A stretch of DNA of 42,394 nt, from positions 1 to 42,394 of IMG/VR virus record IMGVR_UViG_3300017751_000046; one strand, written 5' to 3'. The translations under genes and the position numbers were made by a program. Below, one piece after another: positions 23,703 to 34,600 of this stretch; position 1 is the first letter of the stretch; each line of letters begins with the position of its first letter. The notes beneath the pieces are model-generated. The model was given only the letters and a program-made list of their open reading frames with translations. It did not search any database and was not told the DNA's origin. The DNA comes from a virus.

Positions 23703-26700
23703 ATGGCAATAAAATTTAGTCAACTACCAGCAACCACAACGCTTGCGAACAATGATTTGTTTGCCGTAACATCGACAAGTGAAAATACTTCAGTAAGTAT
23801 TTCGTTCGCTAGCCTTAAAGACATAATGGTTGACGCTTCAACATTCACAGATAATGTGAACGATGTTGTGACCGCATTGAACTCATATACGACTGCCGGA
23901 ACATCACCTGCATTAAACGCAGGACAACTTGGCGGATTTGATAGTGCACATCATTTAAATTGGGATAACCTAACAGGTGTTCCGACTGTTCTGTCTAACA
24001 TGAAAAATGTGCCATTAGATTTGCATGATTTTGATAACAGTAAAGATGGCGGCGGATTTATTAAAATTGTTTCTGATGGAATCACAACTTCATTAGCATT
24101 TGATCTTGTCGATCAAGGTGTAACACAATCTACAACCGCTGTTACAACTGATTATGTGACTGAAGGCACTCAAAATTTATACTTCACCGATGACAGAATA
24201 GAAGGATATTTTGATTCTAATTTTGCCACGTATTTCAACACTTATAGTACAACATTCGATCAAGGTGAGGTGACTGATAGTTATTATGATACTGTAGGGT
24301 TCGCACCTTCAGGCACCCTTAGTGCAACGGGATTGGGCAGAGTTATCAGGATTAGGAACCAAGGACAGATTCCGGGCATGTCTGCTGATTATGCAAAAAG
24401 AAATCAGTCAGGTAGATTTGCATCTTATCAGCCGAATAAGGTTGTTCGATTATATGGCGCAGATTTGCCATCAAGAGAAGATCTAACAAATCAATTAAAC
24501 GTAACCAGCGAAGCAATCGGATTTACAGCTGTAAGTGATGGCAATGCAGGCATTACTCCTGCGTTTGACTCTGCTATTGTTGACGTTAATCAGAATGCGA
24601 TCACATTTAGCAGTCCTCACGGTCTTGCGACAGGTAATGACGTTATCTATAATTCTGGTCAAGGCACCGCTTTAGGTAATCTGACAAGCGGCGCAGCGTA
24701 TTATGTTATTAGAATTAGCGACACCGTTATTCAATTGGCTGATAGTTATGCAAACACTGGCGCAGGTGGCGGCAGTGCAACGCCACGAACAATTACTACT
24801 CAAGGTACAGGAACAACTCATACAATAACCCCTATTGTTGTAAATAATCCGTATCAAAGATTTACATATAGAGTGTGTGAATTTGATATGAACACAGGAC
24901 AAATTGCGCCTGCAGCAACACCTGTTTCTATTAACGTAAGTGTTCCTGCAACAACTGATCCTAACAATGTCACAACATTCTTGCAAGAAGATCGTAATGC
25001 GTTATTGAAATCCTTTAGTGTTGAAAATTTTGTAAAATTAAATTTTACTCACGTTATTGAGCTTGCAGTTGCTGACGGCGTATCTCCTAGTCGAGGACTT
25101 GCTGTTTATAGGTCAATAGCACAAGTAAATACTGTTGATTCAACTTTGCAAGGTGTGAGTAAACTTGTTGCTGTTTTAGGTCCTAAAGATTTAGTTAATG
25201 ATTCATGGATCGATTATTACACTGATGATATTTTAGATTATTCACTTAAAGATCAAGATGATAATTCATATATTCCTGAAAATACTGTACACTTTAAACC
25301 ATTCAGTGAAGGCGCTGATTCCGAGCGAGGTTGGGTAGACGCAACAATTGAAAGTGTACAATTCGAAGATGAAGTTAATGAATCGTTAAGTACTTTCATT
25401 GATGTTACGCTGAAATCAAGCGTTAAAATGAACTCGGGTGAAGTTAATGGTGTTTGGATCTCACATAATGATACAAATGCAATCCAAACAGGCATTCTAA
25501 ACAATGCAGGTCGTGGACAAAAGGCAGTTAGGTTAAATCCTAAAAATTATGTCGTCTCAGGAATAACTGTTCCCGCAAACTTTAGTGTCGAAGGATTTTC
25601 ATATAATACGAAATTAACCAAGTTGCCTTGGTCAGGGTGGAACGGATCAACAACCGCATCCTCATCAAAAATAATTACTGCTCAAAGCGAGACGGTCGGC
25701 ACACAAACAGTTACAAATTCAAGTTTTGTAGGATTTGATATTGACGGCAATGCTGTAAACTCGATAGCATTCGATGACACAACATTTAAAGGCAAAAACT
25801 CTGCGATTGATTGTGGTCAAAGATCTACTGCCGTATTGGTTGATAAAATTAGAATGACTAACGTAATCGGCGGCGGAATTTATGCGCCAGATTCAAAAAA
25901 TCTTAAAGTTGTTTCATCAGAAATAGTAAATAGTGCTGTCACAGACAGGCATGTGTTCTCTCCGCTTGTTGCTGACGGCGGCGAAAATACATCAATTTCT
26001 TCCAATAGATTTGAAAACTTCTCAGATAGTTTAGATGCATCTGTGACAAACAAAGGTGTTATTGAAGGCAACATTATTTCAAACTGTGGAACAGGTTTAT
26101 TGATGTACGGGTCAAGATTCATGATTACAAGTCCTAACGTATTGACAGGACCAGCAGGTGAATTTTTACCACAACCTGATACTTACAACTCAGAGTTTGA
26201 CTCGATTAATATTGATCTCACATCAGCATCTATTACTGATCCTATTGCTGATTTTAATTCTGGACCGTTTAAATATCAAGAGAACGGTGAAGTATATGAC
26301 CTTACCTCATCGCCCGTCACATATAAAATATTTGCTCTTAAGAAATCATCTCTCGGAGAAGAGTCAATTTGGATTGAAGATTTGCGACCACCAGAAAGTG
26401 ATGCTGCAGACAAACAAACAATCATAAATGTTTTCAATGCTGGCGCTGGTGGTGCAACTATTAATACAGGAAGTGACACGATACCTTTGCCGGATCACGA
26501 TTTAGTTACGGGCGATCCTGTTGTCTATAATGAAAATGATGGAGCGTACACATCATTAACAGACGGTACAACGTATTTCGTTAATGTTGTAGGGACTGAT
26601 AATGATGAAATTAAATTGTACGACACTCAAGCAAATGCGTTTGCTGGCGGCGATAACTCTGCAGGTCGAATAAACCTTGGTGCTGCAGGAGGAAGTAATA

Positions 26701-27377
26701 CCGGAGCAAATCATACATTGACACGAAGTGCATATGTTGAAATGCGACCTGGCTCTGAAGGTGACAATCCTCCTTCTGAGGGTGGATTCCAGTGGACAAT
26801 ACCATCTGCATCAGTACGCAGAATGAAAATTGCTGGTCAACAATATACAGTTGATTACATGAAAAATCCAAATAATACAATTTATCATACTTCTGGTGAT
26901 CCTGATAACGATATACCATTAGGCACACCTTCAACCACCGTAGGTGATGCTGATCACGTAGGTTTGGGTTGGTCGGGAACTGTGACACAATATGTACTCA
27001 ACGGCATCATTCAAAATGACCCGAGTGATCCTGCTATTTGGAGTGCGCAATATAACGACAACGGAAAAAATTACGCCAACTATACAGTTAAAGTTTCTGA
27101 TTATAAATACTTAGCAGTAGGCCGTAAAGTTCGACCGACAGCCGCAGGCGCAACAGCACATGACAACTTTAGTGCAGGTGACAATACTGTCGTTCCACCT
27201 CCTGCAGATTTTGGTGTCATTGAAAGCATTTCAGGGTCTAATACATTAAAAGAAGTCGTAATAAAATGGGAAAACGCAAATCCTATTGTTAATGCAAACC
27301 AAACAGCAGCAGTAGGATCAAGTGGAACATTAGAAGCAGAAAATAGTTTTGTAATCGCAACCGGAAGGATTAAATAA
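23703..27377 (+). CDS. Large tail fibre/tailspike-like protein with beta-helix region
   Basis: A 1224-residue protein of unknown exact role. The N-terminus (IKFSQLPATTTLANNDLFAV, about 3-22) is a module common at the start of phage fibres, probably for baseplate attachment, followed by a shaft region with NLYFTDDRIEGYF (about 158-170), another known fibre motif. Residues about 620-820 look like a right-handed parallel beta-helix: short turns with Asn, Gly and Ser such as NSSFVGFDIDGNAV, NVIGGGIYAPDSKNLKVVSS, SISSNRFENFS and GVIEGNIISNCGTGLLMYGS. Beta-helices in tailspikes often bind or cut polysaccharide, but I cannot identify catalytic acids. A repeated beta module with an H-(G/D)-L-x-(T/A)-G motif occurs twice (His306 and His932). 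First gene after a late promoter. Confidence 0.7.
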   Translation: MAIKFSQLPATTTLANNDLFAVTSTSENTSVSISFASLKDIMVDASTFTDNVNDVVTALNSYTTAGTSPALNAGQLGGFDSAHHLNWDNLTGVPTVLSNMKNVPLDLHDFDNSKDGGGFIKIVSDGITTSLAFDLVDQGVTQSTTAVTTDYVTEGTQNLYFTDDRIEGYFDSNFATYFNTYSTTFDQGEVTDSYYDTVGFAPSGTLSATGLGRVIRIRNQGQIPGMSADYAKRNQSGRFASYQPNKVVRLYGADLPSREDLTNQLNVTSEAIGFTAVSDGNAGITPAFDSAIVDVNQNAITFSSPHGLATGNDVIYNSGQGTALGNLTSGAAYYVIRISDTVIQLADSYANTGAGGGSATPRTITTQGTGTTHTITPIVVNNPYQRFTYRVCEFDMNTGQIAPAATPVSINVSVPATTDPNNVTTFLQEDRNALLKSFSVENFVKLNFTHVIELAVADGVSPSRGLAVYRSIAQVNTVDSTLQGVSKLVAVLGPKDLVNDSWIDYYTDDILDYSLKDQDDNSYIPENTVHFKPFSEGADSERGWVDATIESVQFEDEVNESLSTFIDVTLKSSVKMNSGEVNGVWISHNDTNAIQTGILNNAGRGQKAVRLNPKNYVVSGITVPANFSVEGFSYNTKLTKLPWSGWNGSTTASSSKIITAQSETVGTQTVTNSSFVGFDIDGNAVNSIAFDDTTFKGKNSAIDCGQRSTAVLVDKIRMTNVIGGGIYAPDSKNLKVVSSEIVNSAVTDRHVFSPLVADGGENTSISSNRFENFSDSLDASVTNKGVIEGNIISNCGTGLLMYGSRFMITSPNVLTGPAGEFLPQPDTYNSEFDSINIDLTSASITDPIADFNSGPFKYQENGEVYDLTSSPVTYKIFALKKSSLGEESIWIEDLRPPESDAADKQTIINVFNAGAGGATINTGSDTIPLPDHDLVTGDPVVYNENDGAYTSLTDGTTYFVNVVGTDNDEIKLYDTQANAFAGGDNSAGRINLGAAGGSNTGANHTLTRSAYVEMRPGSEGDNPPSEGGFQWTIPSASVRRMKIAGQQYTVDYMKNPNNTIYHTSGDPDNDIPLGTPSTTVGDADHVGLGWSGTVTQYVLNGIIQNDPSDPAIWSAQYNDNGKNYANYTVKVSDYKYLAVGRKVRPTAAGATAHDNFSAGDNTVVPPPADFGVIESISGSNTLKEVVIKWENANPIVNANQTAAVGSSGTLEAENSFVIATGRIK
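24580..24765 (+). repeat. HGL-type beta module, copy 1
   Basis: The copy encodes residues about 293-354 of the 1224-residue protein: SPHGLATGNDVIYNSG, then LTSGAAYYVI and IQLADSYANTG. It shares pattern (H-x-L-x-x-G-x-x-V, L-T-x-G-x-x-Y-x-V, I-x-L) with two other copies in the window, at the protein rather than the DNA level. Confidence 0.65.
26463..26658 (+). repeat. HGL-type beta module, copy 2
   Basis: The copy encodes residues about 921-985 of the same protein: PDHDLVTGDPVVYNEN, SLTDGTTYFVNVVG and EIKLYDTQANAFAGG. It is about 600 residues after copy 1 in the same polypeptide. Confidence 0.65.
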
Positions 27378-27383
27378 AAAAAT

Positions 27384-30300
27384 ATGTCTAGTTTAACGAA
27401 TATTAATAATAACACCAGGGTAGTCAATGTAGGTAGAACAACCCCAGTTGCTCCAGGTCAACAACCTGCATCAAAATCAATTCCTGTTGTTCTGGCTACT
27501 GATCAAACCGCTATTCCTGTTGTTGAACAGAATAAAGTTCAATCAGAAGTTTCATTGTCTCTGCTAGGCATTCCTCGATCAGAAGTTGCCTTAGGTATTT
27601 TTGCAGACGTTAATACTTACGATGTAAACCCATCAGAATGGTCATCGAGTCCTCAATACTACATTTCAGGTGATATTGGCGGCCATGGCATTAAACATTT
27701 GCCGACTGAAGCAGGTGCGCTTGTTGAAGCACCTCGTGATGAAAGCGCTGTACTTACATCGAAGCGTTTCTTCAGATATCAACCAGGTCGTGTATCTGCG
27801 GCAACATTCGGCATCAAATCATCCATTTCAACTGCCGATTACGCAAGAAATCCTGCTATTCGCAAATACGGCATCTTTGATAACTTTGATGGATATTATT
27901 GGGAAACAAAACAGTCAGGTAAAGGTGATAACTTTAATGTTGTGCGTAGAACACAATCTTTAATGCACTTTCCGCCTTCGCCGTTCGGTTTAACTAATGA
28001 GGTTTTACGTAAACCTAATCCCGCTGCAGACGATGAACCTATACCGTACAATCAAACAGATGATTATCGTATCATCGGTAAGGAAGGAAAAGAATTAAAA
28101 ACAGATTTACTTGAGCGTGATAGACAAGTATTAAGTGACAATATCCTTAGTATCGCTGAAAACGCATTTAATAATCTATTAACTGCATCTGGTGGCAATA
28201 ACGACTTTGCTGATTATTATAATAACACTGATAATAATAGCAATAATGGTAGCGGCACAGGCCTTGCCACTCCTTATGACAGATACGAATTTAAACAAAA
28301 GTGTCAGCGTGACGTTCAATTTGCTCTTAAGATGATGTTGATGGATCTTGAATGGGGCGGCGATGCACATACAAGAATCAATACAAAAAATTATCAAACC
28401 GGGCTTTTCCCTGCGATATTCGGCACCTTAGCTCCAGGGCAATTTGAACTTGATTTGCATACTAATGCAAGAGCGATTGCTGTCGGTTTGCCGGGATTGA
28501 CTTCACCGGGTGTAACTAAGATCGGACAATTATACGACTTCTTGGTTAAAGTTTCTGCAGGAAACGATAAAGGATTCTTTAACAGAATAGTTGCTGGCGT
28601 AAATCAGGTAGTTGCGTATCCTCCAATTACAGGCACCAATGCTTCATTAACAACGCTAAGCTACGGGTCAAAGAGTAAAGTTGATACGCTTATTGATACA
28701 AGAAAGCATTATTGGTCGTATTTCGTATCGTCATTTGCATTTGTAAATAGTGATCCCGATAACACTGCCACTAAACAAACATACAAATTTAATGCCTTTG
28801 CAAATTATCTTCCTGAAGGTTACGATGCTTCGTTGATAGGTAAAGAATTAAGTGGGTCAGATTATCCTTATGCATTGAACGAGTCAATAGATGGTGTTGT
28901 GCTTGCTGACGCTGCTGACGTTCTTGCTGTAAATGAATTTTACAGAAACATAAAATATAAATGTGCTCGAGATCTCGAATACATTGTCAACGGGTATAAG
29001 GATGATATTGTTGGCGGCGGTAATGCTCAGACCCTTTACAACGCATCAATGTATTATAAAGCTGCGGGGTTATCAATCTTTACACAGGAAGACAGTGATA
29101 TTCCTCGTGAAGTTGCTAAGCATAATCATCTAAAACAATGGATACAATCAGATTTTGAGGATTCAGATATTACAGGATTTGATTTGCCTGTCACATCACC
29201 AGAAATTGTTAAATTAAACTCTTTGTATAGCATCATAGATTCCAACTTCGTTAGAGAAACAAAAGAAGGTGTTGAGTTAGGTAGTCGTGGATTCGCAGGT
29301 AACCTGATTGCATTTAGAGACGGTCTGTTGATGACACATGCAGCCGTCAATGACCCTAGCATGTTGAAAGACGCTAAACAAATAATAACAACTGTTAAAG
29401 AGCAATTTGATGATAGTCAACCCACATGCTTTAAGCTAGCAACGGGTAACGTGACTTTCGGGCAAAATGTTAAGGTTCTAACAACAGGAAACGAAACGCA
29501 AATTAGTGACGGAAACAACTTTACCTCAGATACGACAGGCAATGTTGTCGAAACTGTTGTTGCTGAATACGGAGGCATTTATAAGGTCAGTCGTGTTTAC
29601 GGTCCTACAGGTAGTGAATTTACTCTACAGGATCAAGCCGGAAATGATATCTATGCTATGAGAGGTTCTGCTGATGCAGGCACTCTTATCACAGACACAA
29701 TTGTTATTGAAACTGTTGTTGCGTTTATCGGCGATGTTGTATACAATCCTGCTGAGTATAGATTGGCAACGGGTATTCGTGCAGAAAGAACGATTCAATC
29801 GTATGACGGAACCGATGATACTATTCAATACACAGAAAATACAGACCCGTTCCCGAAAGGTATGCAATGGCCGTATCGATATTCATCATCTGCGCAATTA
29901 GGTGATGCGACTGCTAAATTTATTGGACACATCGACACTTCTTTGAGTCCTAATGATTCTACTGAAATAGGTACAATTCGTCAACAATATGATGAAATTA
30001 ACTTTACACCTGAATACATTAATTGGATTAAGAACAATGTTAAACCAGAATACTGGGGTGTTTACGAGTATCGTGTGCCACGTTCAAGATTCAGTCATGA
30101 CAAATTAGACGGCAAAACGTCTAAGAGAGTGTATAGCGATTTAGCAACAGGTAGTACTGGTATTGTTCGTCCGGGTATGGAAGTGTTAGACGAAGACGGG
30201 ATCTGGACAGATGCTGTATCAGAATATGATTTTGACTTCACTAAAGTAACGATGCTTAAAATTGAATTCTCGTGGTATGGTGCGGTAGGCGCATTGTTCC

Positions 30301-31637
30301 TTGCTTATGTTCCAATTGGTAACGGTGAAGCACGATGGGTACGAGTGCATCACTTAAGAGCATCGAATCAGTTGAAGATTGCATCTCTTGGTAACGCAAC
30401 ACTACCAATCACATACAATGTATATGGCGGAGGATCGCCGGCAGCATTCGGTGACGGAGAAGTTGCAACACATACTTACGGAAGTTCGCAAAGTCATCAT
30501 ATTGTAAAATACGGTGCTTCATACTACATCGATGGCGGTGACCGTGGTACTGTTCGTCTTTACAGCCATAATAATAATACTCCTGTTGCCGCATATGGCA
30601 AGAAATGGGAAACGACACAAGCAATCAATGCGGGCGTTCTTAACTTGAATGGCCAAACTCAAACATCGGGTGGCGAAGCATTGCCTGTCCTAGATGGTAG
30701 CGGACCTTTGTCGTTACAGTACTTTATGGGTGCAGAGTTAAAGACTAACAGTCCTCTTGATGCAGGTATTAAAGTTGTTTGGGTTGATACTGCTACAAAT
30801 AGTTTGTATTTCTCAAGAAATCCTATAGGAACTGGTGTTACATTGATTCCTGATCGTGGTGAACTTGTTTACGGATTAGAGACAAAAGATTTCATTCTGA
30901 GCACTGTTGAAGGAAACCCTGTACGTAACAGAGTACAAGTGTACCCAACCAAATTATCAACTGCGAATCTTAACACCGGTCCAGTTCGATTAACTATGAG
31001 AAGAACTCCAATATTCCAGACTCTTACAACTATTGGCACAAATTCAGCGCTCGCAATAGGAACAGATCCTTATATTGTAAGTGCTTCTAATGAGCCATTG
31101 AACGTAGCAGAAACGAATACATATCTACAAAACGGCGAATCAATTTACGGATGGTTCCAGGGAGTTGTCGGCGCAATTGACGAAGAAACAATTTTCGGCA
31201 GATTGTATAAGAAAACAAATAGTTATTATTTTGAAGTTTTGCAATCATTTGGTGATACAATCACGCTCAACGCTAATGGCAAATTTCTTCCTGATGTGAG
31301 GTATGTGAGAGACGCCTCAGGTGAAGTTATAGGCCTTGTTGCTGACACAGTAACAAAAACAGAAGTTCCTTTGCAGGATACATTGACATCAATTAAAGTG
31401 TTTGATAATCCTGTTACACCCATTCCGGGTACAGGTGCTAATGTCGCTACGTTATACTTAGCACAAAACGGAACAGAGCAGTTAGATCTTGATACGTATT
31501 TTGATTATAATAAAGAATATCTATCCTACCCACTAACAGATGAAGCGGAAACATTGTATTTTGTTGTTGATAAAGATACAGCAGCAGATGCGACACCGAA
31601 TGAAATAGCAATAGGATTGACATGGGAAGAACAATAG
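27384..31637 (+). CDS. Large virion structural protein, paralogue A
   Basis: A 1417-residue protein with a marine-phage-type N-terminus (RVVNVGRTTPVAPGQQPASK, about 12-31). Four blocks match the next gene: SEVSLSLLGIPRSE..FADV.TY (about 53-75), RFFRYQPGRVSAATFG (about 128-143), KIEFSWYGAVGALFLAYVPI (about 959-978), and KYGASYYIDGGDRGTVRLYS (about 1042-1061); the C-termini also agree. Between the second and third blocks lies an extra, partly helical region with two copies of a motif, KC.RD...(D)...GG.A.T (Cys307 and Cys527). No enzymatic motif is visible. Function is not established; being late-expressed and in the fibre block, a tail or fibre component is likely. The start has only a distant GGAAGG (about 16 bases upstream), and the start context is AT-only. 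Confidence 0.65.
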   Translation: MSSLTNINNNTRVVNVGRTTPVAPGQQPASKSIPVVLATDQTAIPVVEQNKVQSEVSLSLLGIPRSEVALGIFADVNTYDVNPSEWSSSPQYYISGDIGGHGIKHLPTEAGALVEAPRDESAVLTSKRFFRYQPGRVSAATFGIKSSISTADYARNPAIRKYGIFDNFDGYYWETKQSGKGDNFNVVRRTQSLMHFPPSPFGLTNEVLRKPNPAADDEPIPYNQTDDYRIIGKEGKELKTDLLERDRQVLSDNILSIAENAFNNLLTASGGNNDFADYYNNTDNNSNNGSGTGLATPYDRYEFKQKCQRDVQFALKMMLMDLEWGGDAHTRINTKNYQTGLFPAIFGTLAPGQFELDLHTNARAIAVGLPGLTSPGVTKIGQLYDFLVKVSAGNDKGFFNRIVAGVNQVVAYPPITGTNASLTTLSYGSKSKVDTLIDTRKHYWSYFVSSFAFVNSDPDNTATKQTYKFNAFANYLPEGYDASLIGKELSGSDYPYALNESIDGVVLADAADVLAVNEFYRNIKYKCARDLEYIVNGYKDDIVGGGNAQTLYNASMYYKAAGLSIFTQEDSDIPREVAKHNHLKQWIQSDFEDSDITGFDLPVTSPEIVKLNSLYSIIDSNFVRETKEGVELGSRGFAGNLIAFRDGLLMTHAAVNDPSMLKDAKQIITTVKEQFDDSQPTCFKLATGNVTFGQNVKVLTTGNETQISDGNNFTSDTTGNVVETVVAEYGGIYKVSRVYGPTGSEFTLQDQAGNDIYAMRGSADAGTLITDTIVIETVVAFIGDVVYNPAEYRLATGIRAERTIQSYDGTDDTIQYTENTDPFPKGMQWPYRYSSSAQLGDATAKFIGHIDTSLSPNDSTEIGTIRQQYDEINFTPEYINWIKNNVKPEYWGVYEYRVPRSRFSHDKLDGKTSKRVYSDLATGSTGIVRPGMEVLDEDGIWTDAVSEYDFDFTKVTMLKIEFSWYGAVGALFLAYVPIGNGEARWVRVHHLRASNQLKIASLGNATLPITYNVYGGGSPAAFGDGEVATHTYGSSQSHHIVKYGASYYIDGGDRGTVRLYSHNNNTPVAAYGKKWETTQAINAGVLNLNGQTQTSGGEALPVLDGSGPLSLQYFMGAELKTNSPLDAGIKVVWVDTATNSLYFSRNPIGTGVTLIPDRGELVYGLETKDFILSTVEGNPVRNRVQVYPTKLSTANLNTGPVRLTMRRTPIFQTLTTIGTNSALAIGTDPYIVSASNEPLNVAETNTYLQNGESIYGWFQGVVGAIDEETIFGRLYKKTNSYYFEVLQSFGDTITLNANGKFLPDVRYVRDASGEVIGLVADTVTKTEVPLQDTLTSIKVFDNPVTPIPGTGANVATLYLAQNGTEQLDLDTYFDYNKEYLSYPLTDEAETLYFVVDKDTAADATPNEIAIGLTWEEQ
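28299..28394 (+). repeat. C-x-RD helical motif, copy 1
   Basis: The segment encodes KCQRDVQFALKMMLMDLEWG, then GDAHTRINTKNYQTGLFP. The C-x-R-D-(V/L)-x(7-8)-D-x(3)-GG-x-A-x-T pattern recurs 220 residues later in the same protein. Confidence 0.6.
28959..29072 (+). repeat. C-x-RD helical motif, copy 2
   Basis: The segment encodes KCARDLEYIVNGYKDDIVGG, then GNAQTLYNASMYYKAAGLSI. It aligns with copy 1 over the Cys, Arg-Asp, Gly-Gly, Ala-x-Thr and Tyr-x(2-3)-Gly positions. Confidence 0.6.
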
Positions 31638-34600
31638 ATGCCAAGACAGGTCAAAATTGGATTTGATAAGGTACCATCACCTCCAGTAAAAACGTATCAT
31701 CAACTTACCGATATTTTCGGTACGCCGCTAGAAGATTTGGCAGGCAACCCTCTTGTTACAGAAGAAGATTCTGTAATATCTACCTTCGCACAGGCAAATA
31801 ATTCATTATCGAGTTTTGTTGCTAATAAGGAATCGTCAGAAAGCATTCCTATAGCAGAGAAATTTGGCACTGATTCAGAGGTAAGTACTACACTCCTAGG
31901 TGTGACTCGTGCAGAAGAACAGTTGAGTTTATTTGCCGATGTATCGACATACGGATTAGATGCATCTAATTGGAATTATTATACTGTAGGTCAAGGCAAT
32001 TATCCTTCGCAATGGTATAATAGAAAACATCCTGTTTTCGGCAAACGAGGTTTTGCGGCATTTAAAGAAGAGACAAATGAGCAGGCATTGTACCTGAAAT
32101 CTTTTCCTACGCAATTTCGTTATCCTCGTCATCCGAGCAAATCAACTGACACCTTCTCTCCGACAAGTGATTTCGGTAAATACATAAGATTTATTGCTTT
32201 AGGAAGATGGCTATTTGAAATATGGAAAGATGTAGATCCTGTATTTGCTGAAAATAACTTCTTGACAGATTGCTTGACTATTATCAGTTCATCAAAACAG
32301 AATATCCCAATAACAAAGCAATCGTGGAACATGACTCCTGCGGGCGGATTTGCGTCTGAAGCACAATTCCATAATGTAATATACACATCAGATTCCAATA
32401 ATGGCAATGACGATATACAAATTGCGATGAATCAAATTGAAAAATGGACTCTGTTCTATTTCAGAATAAGAAATGAAACAGACACATATCCAAAATATGT
32501 GGTTAATAACGGCGATGGATCAACGACAACATATCCCGTATTCAATCTTGAGGTGTTTACAAATAATCCTATACCAAATGTAGGACAATATCTCTATGTT
32601 CGTGACTATGTAAGCGCTGAAGTAACACGTCCAGGAGGATCTTCAATAAACTCTTCAATAGGAGTTTTAGAAAGTCGAAAAACATTTAGGTATCAACCTG
32701 GTCGTGTATCAGGATTCACATTCGGATTAAGGTTAAAGAATAATCCAGGGTCATCGGCGGACAAAATTGAATGGGGTTGTGCAAACCAGACAGATCAATA
32801 TATGTTCCAGATTTCAGGTACAAAATTTAATATTGTTCGCAGGTCAACTATTGCGATTCCTAACGATGTTGTTGAAGAAGAAGGCGGCATGAACCTTGTT
32901 CCTGCTTCAGATTTTCAGACAGATGAACCAGAAGTTCCGCCAAGTCGTGATAATTCAAAACCTATGTACACGCTCACAATTCCTCGTGACAAATGGAACG
33001 GAGATAGATTAGACGGAAGTGGTCCTTCAGGGCATATCATTAATCCTGAAAATGTTACAATGTATAAGATTGAATATTCATGGTATGGTGCAATTGGCGC
33101 AAAATTCTATGCATATGTTCCGATAGGTGGCGATGAATGCAGATGGGTACGTCTGCACACATTTGTAATCGAAAACAAACTACCTAGTCCGGTTTTAGAG
33201 AATGCTGATTTTAAATTTAGATATGTGCTTTATAATAACGTAACCGAGAATTTAACTGAACCTACGTTCATTTACAAATATGGGTCGTCATATTATATCG
33301 ATGGAGGCGATGAAGGAAGTATTACTCTAAATTCAGTCACATCAGGCACAAGATCGTTTGTAAACCCTAATAATACTGGCGCAATTATGGCGCTTCATCC
33401 CAAAGATTTAATATTTAACTCTTCAACAGATACGGTATACGGCGGAACGGCCAATAATAAAAAAATATATCCGCTGACACTATCTGTATTTTCAAGTGAT
33501 AATGTGCGTATTGATGTGAGTAAGGTTAAAGTTAGTCCTGATGGTCAACACGGCACAAAGTCAGTCGATCTTATAGCAGGCACTGCATTTGAAAAGGATA
33601 TTAAGTTTACAATAACTGATAGAAACCTTATAAATTTGACAGGTGATAGTCCATCTTCATTTGATGTTTTAGACACTAATGCAAAGGTTATTGGTGACGG
33701 GTTTTATAACATTTATACAGGCACTCTTTTCAACGCATTAAATGAAGTAAACACGACAAGGGCTGAGATACTGAGAAGAGAACAATATCAATTAGGTGCT
33801 GACACAATAGGTGAAGCGATAAGGCTTGTTGACAAGACAAGTATCAATATTAGTCCTGCTACAGACACAACAGTTTTCAATGCTAAACTTACTTCGTATA
33901 GGAGTATAGTTGCATCTGACACTCCTATTCGAACTAATAGGTTTAAGATACATTTTTTGAATCCATTAAGAAAGGACTCAAGATATTCTTATTTTCATTG
34001 GGCTGATTTTGCAATAGGTGTTACTGGCGATGCGCCAACAACAGCTGTTGAATCGACTCAAAATGGATTACAAGGACATCTAAAATTCGGTGCATATGAT
34101 CGTGTCTATCACGATACTATTCCTGAATCAGAGTATGATAATAATTATTATTTTGATATTAATAAGCAATTAATGGTTGAATGGACGAATCAACATCATG
34201 TTAATTCATTAAGAGATGTTGCTGATCTGCGTGAAGTAGAAGGGGCCCATGGCAGTCGTCTCGAGCAAGATTATCGTATTCGTGGCACTGATCTGCCTAT
34301 GAGCAGAAAATTGTCTAACGGGAGAGTTAGTACGAAAGGTGTGCTAGGATGTGTTAAGGGTGAAGTGAGGGTTATAGAGTACCCGATATCTTTAATTGAT
34401 GATCAAAATGTTCCCGTAAATGCCGACTTGAGGGTCGTCTTCGCTACTACCGCATTTCCTCCTGTAACACAAAATACACTAGGAATTGCTGAATTAGGAT
34501 TTAATGAGGGCGGGTCGGGATATGTATTCATGACTGCCCCTGCTGTGCAGATAGTAGATGGCGCACAGGTGTATGTTGCATATATCAGAAAACTAAACGG

